Positions 28,281-36,902 of a stretch of DNA of 59,488 bases are shown here, in pieces. The DNA is from a bacterium (GTDB lineage Bacteria; Fibrobacterota; Fibrobacteria; UBA11236). Made by a program: the position numbers and the translations under genes. The notes below the pieces were generated by a model. The model had not been told where the DNA came from. It was given only the letters and a program-made list of their open reading frames with translations, and ran no database searches. The DNA lies in NCBI GenBank assembly GCA_900299345.1, contig OMJM01000080.1:1-59488 (forward strand). Reading direction: 5' to 3'. The stretch's first letter is position 1. Every line of letters starts with the position of its first letter.

Positions 28281-29007
28281 TTATTTCAGAACCGGATCGG
28301 TTTCAGGCAGCGGCTTCAAGGTGTCAATATCCGCAGGCAGGTTGGGACACCCTTTGCACGGATTGCCCTTCAATTTTCCGGCGGGTTGCGACGCTCCTCC
28401 CGTGCCACTGGAATACGAGACAGGTTTGTGCTGACGTTTACCCGTGGCTTGGCCGGTTGCAACATCGCGCGGGGCCACAGTCTCGTCCATTGCCCCATCC
28501 CCATTAACATCTCCGGTGGCCACACGTTTTCCTGTCGCCTGGCCGGATGCCACGTCACGAGGTGATTGTACGCTACTGCTCGCTGCATTAGAACTTGTCG
28601 ACGTGGGGGCCATCTCCGAGACAGAGGGCATGCTCGATTCCCGCGTGGACGACATCGAAGTACCGCCATTTTCCGAGGCCTGTGAACCGATGTTTGTAGC
28701 CTCTGCAGGAGAAGGATCCGCCGTTCCCGAACCGCTTTTAACCTGGACAGGGGTGTGCTGGCGTTTGCCCGATGCCTGACCTGTTGCCGCATCGCGGGGA
28801 GCACTGACGCTGGCCTCCGTCGCGTTCATTTCATTGCATGGCGAGGTGCTTGGCGATGTATCATCGCAATCCCCCGAAGAAGTCACGGTTCCCTTATTGT
28901 TGGAAACGTTCGACTTCGTTTTTTTTTTGCTGAGCCGCGCCGGTCTCCGTGATGACGATGGCAAGAAAAGCTGCAAAGAGTGTGGACGTGAGGTAATGTC
29001 TGTTCAT
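28281..29007 (-). pseudogene. Secreted GKR-repeat protein interrupted by a frameshift at an A10 tract
   Basis: An AGGAG-preceded ATG at 29007 opens a signal peptide (MNRHYLTSTLFAAFLAIVITETGAA). It then reads QQKKNEVERFQQ and stops near 28888. The other frame, open to 28281, continues KSNVSNNKGT, the sequence expected by comparison with the paralogue at 29049-29708. One A less in the ten-A tract (28919-28928, minus strand) would restore a protein of about 241 residues. It contains three copies of an R-D-A/V-A-S/T-G-Q-A-S/T-G-K-R motif, an EF-hand-like DVNGDGAMDE loop, and a CKGC pair. It could be a sequencing error, a phase-variable gene or a transcriptional-slippage site. Confidence 0.7.
28919..28928 (-). 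repeat. A10 homopolymer directly after a signal peptide
   Basis: Ten adenines on the minus strand at codons 19-22 of the gene starting at 29007. The tract is the exact place where the reading frame must change to join the signal peptide to the repeat-containing body. Confidence 0.9.
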
Positions 29008-29048
29008 GGGAAACTCCTGGGTTGAGGTTTCTTCAAGATGATTCAGGA

Positions 29049-29708
29049 TTACTCTTTCGCTTTGTTTTTCTTGAGAGCATTGGCGACATTCGTTCCTTTA
29101 AAAGGATCGCTACCGGGTCTGGCCTGCACCGTGGTATCCTCCTCAGTCCCATCCGGGCTGGTTGTTACACCATGCTGGCGCTTGCCTGTAGCCTGTCCAG
29201 AGGCGGCATCTCTTGGCGCTCTTCCTGCTTGAGCGCCCGTGCCCTTCGTATTGATGACGTGATCCGTAGTAGTGGGTGGTTCCTCGGCGGCAATGCCTGC
29301 GGTTCCTGTCCCTTTCGTGTTAATGGCATGTTCGTCCGGAGTGGGATTGCCTTCGGGAGAGGAAGCGGACGGAGCCGTAGTGGTTGCAGCCGTGCCTTTC
29401 GAAATGGCAGGAAGGTTCACTTCGGCTTCCGAAGTTTTGGCCTTACGCTTTCCTGAGGCCTGTCCGGATGCAGCATCCCTTGCCGTGGTTTCCACATAAG
29501 GATCCGTTGCATAATCCTTGTTCGCTTTGACGCAGTCAGGTGCGTCTGCGCGACCATCACAGTCCTGATCCTTGGGATCATTAGTCGTTTTATTGTTGGA
29601 CACGTTGCTTCGGCTCACCGGGTGGTTTTTGTCCGCGGCCTGCACACCCGTGACGGTGAAGGCGAAAAAAGTGGCGGCGAGGATTGCGGATGCGAACAGG
29701 TTTTTCAT
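29049..29708 (-). CDS. Secreted repeat protein with GKR motifs and a TSP3-like loop
   Basis: A 219-residue exported protein, intact paralogue of the interrupted gene next to it. The signal peptide is MKNLFASAILAATFFAFTVTG. The early segment KDQDCDGRADAPDC resembles a thrombospondin type 3 calcium loop. ARDAASGQASGKR and APRDAASGQATGKRQH are two copies of the shared motif, and HAINTKGTG/HVINTKGTG form a second repeat pair. The rest is Thr/Ala/Pro/Glu-rich. An AAGGAG site precedes the ATG. Function unknown; possibly a surface protein made with the upstream modules. Confidence 0.7.
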   Translation of the reverse strand: MKNLFASAILAATFFAFTVTGVQAADKNHPVSRSNVSNNKTTNDPKDQDCDGRADAPDCVKANKDYATDPYVETTARDAASGQASGKRKAKTSEAEVNLPAISKGTAATTTAPSASSPEGNPTPDEHAINTKGTGTAGIAAEEPPTTTDHVINTKGTGAQAGRAPRDAASGQATGKRQHGVTTSPDGTEEDTTVQARPGSDPFKGTNVANALKKNKAKE

Positions 29709-29844
29709 GGGGACTCCTTGTTCAAAGAGAAGGGGTGCTCGTTAAACTACTCGATAACAGGGGAACGCGCCGTTCGAAATATGCTGGTAATCATTGATTC
29801 CGTCGTAAAATAGGCATATGGTGATCCAAAACACCTCAGGAAAG

Positions 29845-32025
29845 TCAGAGAAACATTTCGTAATAGGCCCCAGCCGTGATGCTGGATCGACTGCCGTAGG
29901 AGATCCAGCGTTGTCGAAGGTTGACCGACTGGTTTTCGCGGATTCGGTAGGTGACACCCAGAACCTCCCCAAAACTCAAATCATTTTCCGTCTGGGTTTT
30001 AGGGTACTGACTCAGCAAAAGATCAGCGCTGCCGCGCAGTTTGCTCCGCATGAACACATCCTGAACCCCGATGATGACGCTGTTCGTGGGTTTTTGGATG
30101 CCGTTGTTCGCAAAAGTATAGGCCAGCTTGGGAATGAAGCTCGATCCCCGGAAACGGTATTGGAAGGCAGTGTTGATGATATGGGTCTGCGTCACAGGAA
30201 ACGACAGCAGACTGTCCAGTGAGGAGGAATCCGTGGATTGGAGTTCCAGCTCACTGCGGGTGTAACCATACAACAGTGAACCATGCAATGTTCCGGGACC
30301 TGCGTTGACCTGGTGAAAGCCGCCGATATTGAACTGGGCGAAATCCTGGCTGAACTGATAAGGATAAACTCCCTGAGGCACGCGACTCGTCAAACCTCCA
30401 TTGACCCAGAAGGCGGGTTTATAGGCGCCTGGGACGTAACGCACTTCGGCCTTGAACCCCCGCTCTTCCTGCTTGTACAATCCGAGATTTTGCATGAAGT
30501 CGGAGACCTCGCTCCCGAGAAACAGACGATTGTCCAATACGACGAACCGTTGCTGGAGGTTCCAGCCATATCCTGGATTGGAACCGAGAAACGGATTGCC
30601 TTCGCTGTGATAATCTGCGCCGAGATGAGAGAAGCGAAGTTGGGTTTCGGAAACCATTCCCGGAAATGGAAGAGAAGTACCGACACCCATATCATACGCG
30701 CTGCTGGTCTTGAAAAATCCCCAGGGATCCACTCCCTTGCCACCATTTTTGCTTTTGAGAAGATACTGCCAGGCGCGAGTCGTGGGATTGAAAACGAAAA
30801 GCCATTCATAGTCCTTGGGATTAAAAGCCACGTCGAAACTGTCGGTTCCAAATGCCCCGATGGAACGATCGCGTGTGAACAGGCTTCCCGCGTAATCACC
30901 AAAGATTTGAATACGGTCTTGCCAGAAGCCCATGCGGAGATCCAGGCCGAGCACCAGATTATCCACGGGTGTGACACCATGGAGGCTGTCACGCAGGGCC
31001 TGGAACTGGCCGTTACCGTTCTCTTCCGAAGCTTTTAAAACGGTAATTCCGAGATCGAAAGTGGATCCACCGCCAAATCCCAAACGGAATGCCGTTAGAT
31101 TTTGTGACGGTGTTCCTGCAACCGTGTCGAAACGCGTCCCACCGCCGGTATCATATTCGGCAACATAGGCCGGAATTTCGCGTTTGGTTTCTCCCGTAGT
31201 AAACTTGGCATAGGCCCAATGGTTCTCACCACTACCCGTGACCACGGCGGCACCCATTTCCGTGCCTCGGATGCGCGTGCCGTTCAGAATGAGTTCATTG
31301 TAGGTCGGATACACGTCTCCGCCTTTGAGATAGGCCCAGGGTCCATAGGACAATCTTGCGGAAACCCGATCGGCCGGTTGCCGAAAATGGTTCTCATCCG
31401 TACGTACCAGACCTCTGAAATTTCCCTCCCAATATCCGTCCTTGATGGTGTAATTCACCTGTGCAGCGGCATCCACGTCACGCGACAGGGGTGTTTCACG
31501 CGACCCCGAGACAATGCTGTCACCCCGGATTTTCAACTCGGACTGCTGCACGACACGGCTACGCGCGTCTCCGCCTTTCCATTCCGCCTGGGCTGTGACT
31601 CTTCCGAAGCGGCGTAATTTGCCCTTGAGTGTATCCCGTTTGGGTTCCGGAACACGGACAAAAAAATGCACGGAGCGGCTTTGCTCAATGACGCCATTCT
31701 CATTGAGAAAAATCAGCTTGAATTCATGCACTCCCGGAGAAAGTCCGGGAAGGTCGACATTCAGCAAACCATTCTCAAGATGGAGGGGGCGATCCAGGGA
31801 AAAGCCATCGAAAACCGCGAGCATCGCAGCTGGGGGCGTTCCTCCCACATAAGCCACGATCCGCACATCCGGTTTGTAAAAAACGTCTCCTTCGGCCGGC
31901 ATCAGAAAAGAAAGACTCGTCAGGGAGGAAGACGTATCCTTTGCGGCTTCGTCCGACGACTCGGCAGGAGCTTGTTGCGCCTGAAGCGGAATGACGAACA
32001 AGAGCAGACTAAAAAGTGCTCTCAT
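29845..32025 (-). CDS. Outer-membrane barrel-like protein, module copy 1
   Basis: A 726-residue exported protein from the ATG at 32025, which follows GAGGTGGAG. Signal peptide, then an Ig-like domain (about 30-150, LSFLMPAEGDVFYKP to HFFVRVPEPKRDTLKGK). The long remainder has amphipathic beta-strands and aromatic girdles, ending YYEMFL, as in outer-membrane barrels. It overlaps the FecR gene's end by 17 nt. Closely matches the paralogue at 34043-36247 in length and motifs (YGPWAY, GDVYP, LILNGTR, YHSEGNP, WNLQQR). Channel, assembly or secretion role unknown. Confidence 0.7.
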   Translation of the reverse strand: MRALFSLLLFVIPLQAQQAPAESSDEAAKDTSSSLTSLSFLMPAEGDVFYKPDVRIVAYVGGTPPAAMLAVFDGFSLDRPLHLENGLLNVDLPGLSPGVHEFKLIFLNENGVIEQSRSVHFFVRVPEPKRDTLKGKLRRFGRVTAQAEWKGGDARSRVVQQSELKIRGDSIVSGSRETPLSRDVDAAAQVNYTIKDGYWEGNFRGLVRTDENHFRQPADRVSARLSYGPWAYLKGGDVYPTYNELILNGTRIRGTEMGAAVVTGSGENHWAYAKFTTGETKREIPAYVAEYDTGGGTRFDTVAGTPSQNLTAFRLGFGGGSTFDLGITVLKASEENGNGQFQALRDSLHGVTPVDNLVLGLDLRMGFWQDRIQIFGDYAGSLFTRDRSIGAFGTDSFDVAFNPKDYEWLFVFNPTTRAWQYLLKSKNGGKGVDPWGFFKTSSAYDMGVGTSLPFPGMVSETQLRFSHLGADYHSEGNPFLGSNPGYGWNLQQRFVVLDNRLFLGSEVSDFMQNLGLYKQEERGFKAEVRYVPGAYKPAFWVNGGLTSRVPQGVYPYQFSQDFAQFNIGGFHQVNAGPGTLHGSLLYGYTRSELELQSTDSSSLDSLLSFPVTQTHIINTAFQYRFRGSSFIPKLAYTFANNGIQKPTNSVIIGVQDVFMRSKLRGSADLLLSQYPKTQTENDLSFGEVLGVTYRIRENQSVNLRQRWISYGSRSSITAGAYYEMFL

Positions 32026-32680
32026 ACTCCACCTCAAGCGTGCTGAAATCCTCATTGGTCGAATTCATGAAATCGACTTCGAGAATATTCTGACGCAACC
32101 CGGCCTGTTGCAATTCGGAATCCGCAGCGTCGCTGATGCGCAATCCATTGACATCCGACACCGCCTTTTGTCCGCGGCGCACCGTTTCGTTGGAACTCTT
32201 GGCCCGGTTGTTCACTTCCACAGAACCGTCCAGAACGATCAAGGTTGAGTTTTCCGCGTTGGCGCTGAACAAAAATCGCGCCTCCTTTGCCCGTGCCCAT
32301 GAATGGGTGTCCTCGATGAAAAGATCCGGAGAATTTTTCTGCACAGCGAGGGCGATTTGACCGTCTTCGATTTTGATGCGTCGCGCCCTGGAGGAGTCTG
32401 AACGGGAATAATTCAGCCAATAACGGGTTTTGGCACGAGCCTCTATCCGAGTAAAATCGGGATGGAAGCGCAGCACACTCAGGCCATTCTCTCCCGTGAC
32501 CATGGTCTGGCCGGGCGGAATCACATCGCCTTGCTTGATTCCCGTTGCAATGGAAGTATCCTGACCCAGAACGCGTACTTCTCCGCTTTCCTGACGCACC
32601 ACGGCAAGGTAAGGCTCATGCATCGGGGCTGCCCCAAGCATCGCAAAACTCGCGAGTGAAAACAAAAATCCGGTTTTCAT
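32009..32680 (-). CDS. FecR-domain protein, module copy 1
   Basis: A 223-residue exported protein with a short signal peptide and a FecR-type beta domain (VRQESGEVRVLGQD, then GDVIPPGQTMVTGENGLSVLRFHPDFTRIE). In known systems such domains sense or bind ligand in the periplasm and signal to anti-sigma partners. Here there is no transmembrane anchor or sigma factor, so it is more likely structural or ligand-binding. The ATG overlaps the upstream gene by 4 nt, and the end overlaps the barrel gene by 17 nt. Confidence 0.72.
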   Translation of the reverse strand: MKTGFLFSLASFAMLGAAPMHEPYLAVVRQESGEVRVLGQDTSIATGIKQGDVIPPGQTMVTGENGLSVLRFHPDFTRIEARAKTRYWLNYSRSDSSRARRIKIEDGQIALAVQKNSPDLFIEDTHSWARAKEARFLFSANAENSTLIVLDGSVEVNNRAKSSNETVRRGQKAVSDVNGLRISDAADSELQQAGLRQNILEVDFMNSTNEDFSTLEVEYESTF

Positions 32681-33954
32681 TGGAATCTCACCCGCGTCAC
32701 GGTCTGGCGCGACTGTTGGAATTCCCGTGCCAATCTTTCAAGATCTTCCAGAGAGCAGGGGCGTCCATTGATGCGCATTTGCCCTTTGGCTGGAAATTTA
32801 TCCGCGCGAGTCAAGTCCAGGGCTTCGAAGTTTTCACCCAGAATAATCTTGAGTGCCGAGCGAACGCGCTTGATATAATCATCGCCGTAAAGAACCTGCG
32901 CACCGCGTGATTCCGCTTCCACGAAATCACCGCCGGTAAGCTCGGAAGATTCGCCCCCGCCCAATCTTGAATCAATCTGGAATTGAAGCGCGTTGGAAAA
33001 CCGGTATTCATCCTCCGGGCCGCGAAGTAGCGCCCTTACCCTCCAGACATAGGTCCTGCCCGGGACGAATTGCGGCTGATCCGGAGGGTATACAACAGGC
33101 ATTTGGTTGGAAACGGGGAACTTCGCAAATTCCACACCGTCCAGAACGTCCTGTGGATTTTCTCCGTCATGCAGTTCATAGATGAAAATCTCCATTTTGG
33201 GTTCATCATCAGGATACTGGAATTCCTGATTATTGATGAGATCCGAAACCACGCTGAAGAAAGGCGTCAATGTGTAAATGGTCACAGGTTTTGCATTGGT
33301 CACGTCCGTTCCCGGAGTTAATGCTTGCAATGTGTGCACATAACGCAAGGAGGCCGTGTCGCTGTAAACCACATTCTTGAATCCAATGCTTGTGTTTCCT
33401 TCGGTGACGGGAGAGCCGCCGCAGAACAAGCGAATCTCGATATGGAGGTTCATCTGGGGTAATTGCCGCTGCTCAATCAACAATTCGTAGAGGGGATTGT
33501 TCTGGTCAAATTTTGTGCCACCCGCCTGAAATGGCAGCGCAAACACGTCACTCGAGGGCAGTGGAACACCGAGATCGCTGGAATCCAATGGTAATGTGGT
33601 ACGATCGAAAGCCACCATTTTGGGAGGATTTCCAAGCCTTCCCAGACTGGTGTCCGCCCAGATATAAATGCTCAAGGTGAGAGGCCCGGATCCTTTCAGC
33701 AAAGGCGAAAGGTAGAGTGTAAACAACGGCGTACTTTGTTGCGAGTTGTCGGTGTTAAACCAGTTGAGATCGAAGGAGGTAACTGTATAGTCCAGAATGG
33801 GCGCCAATACTGTCATGGGATGAGTATTGGTGGCAATATTGGCGGCACAGGATCGGAAATCTGAGGAGCGGGTCCAACCTTTGCCGGAAAAAAGAAGAAC
33901 AACAGCCACTAGGCCGACAGTAAAACCGGGAAATTTATGGAGCCGAAGATTCAT
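32677..33954 (-). CDS. Exported protein of about 425 residues, module copy 1
   Basis: 425 residues from the ATG at 33954 (GGAGC upstream). A hydrophobic signal peptide is followed by beta-rich sequence. Near residue 315 there is a fibronectin-III-like segment (TYVWRVRALLRGPEDEYRFSN). The C-terminal tail is conserved in the paralogue: YGDDYIKRVRSALKIILGENF, then GQMRINGRPCSLEDLERLAREF. No known family recognised. Probably a periplasmic or surface partner of the FecR and barrel proteins encoded next. Confidence 0.6.
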   Translation of the reverse strand: MNLRLHKFPGFTVGLVAVVLLFSGKGWTRSSDFRSCAANIATNTHPMTVLAPILDYTVTSFDLNWFNTDNSQQSTPLFTLYLSPLLKGSGPLTLSIYIWADTSLGRLGNPPKMVAFDRTTLPLDSSDLGVPLPSSDVFALPFQAGGTKFDQNNPLYELLIEQRQLPQMNLHIEIRLFCGGSPVTEGNTSIGFKNVVYSDTASLRYVHTLQALTPGTDVTNAKPVTIYTLTPFFSVVSDLINNQEFQYPDDEPKMEIFIYELHDGENPQDVLDGVEFAKFPVSNQMPVVYPPDQPQFVPGRTYVWRVRALLRGPEDEYRFSNALQFQIDSRLGGGESSELTGGDFVEAESRGAQVLYGDDYIKRVRSALKIILGENFEALDLTRADKFPAKGQMRINGRPCSLEDLERLAREFQQSRQTVTRVRFQ

Positions 33955-34042
33955 GTAAGCTCCTTGCCGCATCCCTATGTGCCGAAATTAACAAAAGACC
34001 TTTGAATAACCTTGCGATCGCCATCACAGTCCTTGAGTTGGC

Positions 34043-36247
34043 TCAAAAGAACCTCTCATAGTTTCCCCCTAGGATCAGGGTAATCCGGTTCCCATACTTG
34101 GACCATTTCTCACTCATGCGAACCGTCTGCTTCTCTCCGCTGCGCCAGGTGATGGTTAGATTCTGACCAAAGCTGACGGCATTCCGGGTCGTGCTTTTGG
34201 GATATTGCCCCATCAGGAAATTGAGATTCGTGAGGAGCTTCTTGGAAAAAAATGCGTCTTGTACTCCTCCGGTGCCCTTGTGAACGGATTTTTGAACACC
34301 ATTGTCGGAATAGGTGTACGAAACACGCGGCTGCAGATTCGAATCGCGAAAACGGTACTGAACCGAACTGGTGGTCACATGCATTGTGACGGCTGGATAG
34401 TCGTCGGGCGCCACACTCGAGTCGGAGGATTCAACGATGAGCCGGCTGTAGGTATAACCATATTGGGAGGAGAAATTCATAGTGCCAGGTCCGGCTACGA
34501 ACTTGTACTGCCCGCCGATATTCAATTCATGGAAATCCTGTGAGTAATCGTAGGGGGCGTTTCCTCTCGGAAATTGGACTGTCACTCCCCCATTGACCCA
34601 GAACGCCGGCCGGTATGCTCCGGGCGATATGCGGATGTCTCCTTTGAATGAGCGAGCCACTTGGCGATAATCGCCGAGGTCCTGCGTGAAATTGGAGACT
34701 TCCGTCCCGAACTTAAGACGGTTCTCAAGCACGGAGATCCGTTGTTGCAAATTCCATCCCTCACCCGGGTTTCCACCCAATGAAGGATTCCCTTCGCTAT
34801 GGTAATCGATTCCAAGGTGATTATAACTGGCATCGGTTTCAAACACAAAACCGCCCACAGGGATGGAGGTGCTCACACCAGCGTCATAGGCGCTATTGGC
34901 GTCCACAAAGCCGCGGCGATCCGAATGTCCGGTCGAATCGCCGAGCAGATATTCCCATCCCACGGTGGTTGGATTAAGCACAATGAAATCCTCATAGTCG
35001 GCCGGTTCGAAGCTCTGAGCCGTACTGTCGATATTAAAGGCACCAAGGGAACGATCCCGGGTGAAAAGGCTGAGCGCCCATTGCCCGTAAAGTTGAATGC
35101 GCCCCTGCCACAGACCAAGGCGAGAGTCGATACCCGTGACGACGTTTTCACCTGGACGAGGGCCATCCAGATATTCATTGAAAAGTTCGTGCAGGCTGTC
35201 TTCGTCGGCCTCTGATGTTTTCATGACCGTGAGTCCGAGATCAAAATTTTCTCCGCCGCCGACCCCCAGCCGAAACGCGGACAGGTTTTGAGAATAGGTT
35301 CCCGGAACGTAGTCCACACTGTATCCCCCATTACCATCGTCTGTTTCCACGACATACGCCGGGATTTCACGCCGGGATTCTCCGCCAGTCACTTTTGCAT
35401 AGACCCAATGAGTGCCACTGTCACCGGTCACCAGCGCCGTGCCGGCCTCACCACCGCGAAGCCGGGTTCCGTTGAGGATCAAGGAACTATAGGAGGGGTA
35501 GACATCACCGACATTGACATAAGCCCACGGTCCGTAAGACACGCCCGATGAAAATCGGTTGGCGGGTTGCCGGAATCGGTTTTCATCACTGTTCAATTCA
35601 CCGTTGAGGTAGCCTTCCCAATGCCCGTATTTGAAATTGTATGCCACCTCCATGCCCGCATTGAGATTCTTCGAAAAAGGAGCTTCTCCCTTTCCAACAA
35701 CCAAGGTATCATATGGCCACGTTGTATCGGTTTCCGGAACTGTTTCCACTCCCACGAGGGGCGATTGCTTGACAATTCGACTCGCAGCATCTTCCCCCCG
35801 CCATTCAGCTCGCGCCGTGACCTTTCCATACTGGCTGAATTTCCCTTTCACAGTGTCCCGTTTGGGTTCGGGAAGCCGGACGAAGAAATGCACCGGTGGT
35901 GTCGTGGCAATTTTTCCGCTGTCGAGATACAGTACGCGTATTTCGTGGATCCCCTCGCTCAATCCACTGAGGTCAAGACTCAGGACATTGTTTTCAATCT
36001 GCGGAAGTTTCGGTATTGAGAATCCATCCAGCACAATCAATGTCCCCGAAGTGAGACCTTGCAGTCTGGCCACGACATGCAACTCGGGGACATAAAAGAC
36101 ATCCCCTTCAGCGGGAATCAAAAAAGAAATCACGGGCGGATTTTGTGCCGTTGTATCCGACGCAAGACTGTCCCTTGCCGGAGCATTTTGGCCGAATACG
36201 CACGATGCTCCGAGCAACAGACAGACAAGATTAAAAGTTGGTTTCAT
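34043..36247 (-). CDS. Outer-membrane barrel-like protein, module copy 2
   Basis: 734 residues; same plan as the protein at 29845-32025: signal peptide (MKPTFNLVCLLLGASCVFG), an Ig-like domain with FLIPAEGDVFYVPEL and VHFFVRLPEPKRDTVKG, then a barrel-like region ending NYERFF. Shared blocks such as YGPWAY, GDVYPSY, LILNGTRL, YHSEGNPSLGGNPGEGWN and FWVNGG confirm homology, although the two have diverged considerably. It overlaps its FecR gene by 17 nt, as in copy 1. Confidence 0.7.
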   Translation of the reverse strand: MKPTFNLVCLLLGASCVFGQNAPARDSLASDTTAQNPPVISFLIPAEGDVFYVPELHVVARLQGLTSGTLIVLDGFSIPKLPQIENNVLSLDLSGLSEGIHEIRVLYLDSGKIATTPPVHFFVRLPEPKRDTVKGKFSQYGKVTARAEWRGEDAASRIVKQSPLVGVETVPETDTTWPYDTLVVGKGEAPFSKNLNAGMEVAYNFKYGHWEGYLNGELNSDENRFRQPANRFSSGVSYGPWAYVNVGDVYPSYSSLILNGTRLRGGEAGTALVTGDSGTHWVYAKVTGGESRREIPAYVVETDDGNGGYSVDYVPGTYSQNLSAFRLGVGGGENFDLGLTVMKTSEADEDSLHELFNEYLDGPRPGENVVTGIDSRLGLWQGRIQLYGQWALSLFTRDRSLGAFNIDSTAQSFEPADYEDFIVLNPTTVGWEYLLGDSTGHSDRRGFVDANSAYDAGVSTSIPVGGFVFETDASYNHLGIDYHSEGNPSLGGNPGEGWNLQQRISVLENRLKFGTEVSNFTQDLGDYRQVARSFKGDIRISPGAYRPAFWVNGGVTVQFPRGNAPYDYSQDFHELNIGGQYKFVAGPGTMNFSSQYGYTYSRLIVESSDSSVAPDDYPAVTMHVTTSSVQYRFRDSNLQPRVSYTYSDNGVQKSVHKGTGGVQDAFFSKKLLTNLNFLMGQYPKSTTRNAVSFGQNLTITWRSGEKQTVRMSEKWSKYGNRITLILGGNYERFF

Positions 36248-36902
36248 ACTCCATTTCTAGAGTACGAGATTCCTTGGTTGAAGGATTCCAGAAATCCATT
36301 TCCAGGAAATTCTGGAATGCACTGACCTCTTGCAGATCGGCTTGTGAAGCAGTGGTCAGCTTAACGCCGGTGGAATCGGATACTGCTTTTTGCCCACGGT
36401 GGACGGTTTCAACCTGGTTCGTAACGGTATTCCGCAACTTCACTTCGCCCGCAAGCACAACTGTGGTAGACACGCCGGAGGCCGAAGCAAATGAGAACCG
36501 GGATTCGACTGCTTGAACCAGTGAATGCGCATCTTCCGTCTTTAAAGATGGCCCGCGCTTTGAAGCGCTCAAAGCCAGCAGACCCTGATCGAGAACGATG
36601 TCACGTAGTTCTGACGAATCGGAACGTGAAAAGGCCAAGTGGAACATGGTATTGGCACGCGCTACAATCCGCATAAAGTCAGGATGAAACCGCACGATCA
36701 AGCCTCCCCCTTCCCCAACGGCATATTTTTCCCCGGATTGTGGCAAATCGCCGACCTTGACTTCCTTGGATGACGTATCCGGGCCCATTAATCGGACATT
36801 TCCGGAAACCTGTCGCACCACTGCATCATATCCGAAAGGTCTTGCCGCATCCTTTGCGGTTGCCAAAGAAACCCACAATCCAATCCAGATCCAGTATCTC
36901 AT
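36231..36902 (-). CDS. FecR-domain protein, module copy 2
   Basis: 223 residues, exactly the length of the paralogue at 32009-32680. FecR-type domain: VVRQVSGNVRLMGPD, then KVGDLPQSGEKYAVGEGGGLIVRFHPDFMRIVA, and the shared RGQKAVSD. The signal peptide is short. Both junctions (4-nt overlap at the start, 17-nt at the end) match copy 1, so the module duplicated as a unit. No cytoplasmic domain is present. Confidence 0.72.
   Translation of the reverse strand: MRYWIWIGLWVSLATAKDAARPFGYDAVVRQVSGNVRLMGPDTSSKEVKVGDLPQSGEKYAVGEGGGLIVRFHPDFMRIVARANTMFHLAFSRSDSSELRDIVLDQGLLALSASKRGPSLKTEDAHSLVQAVESRFSFASASGVSTTVVLAGEVKLRNTVTNQVETVHRGQKAVSDSTGVKLTTASQADLQEVSAFQNFLEMDFWNPSTKESRTLEMEYETNF

Noticed and set aside
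28919-28928. Programmed -1 ribosomal frameshift at the A10 tract
   Set aside because: Joining the frames needs skipping one base (or moving back two), not a -1 shift, so an indel or transcriptional slippage explains it better.
32009-36902. FecR proteins as part of a FecIR-type sigma regulatory system
   Set aside because: No sigma factor or TonB-dependent receptor gene nearby and no transmembrane helix beyond the signal peptide.
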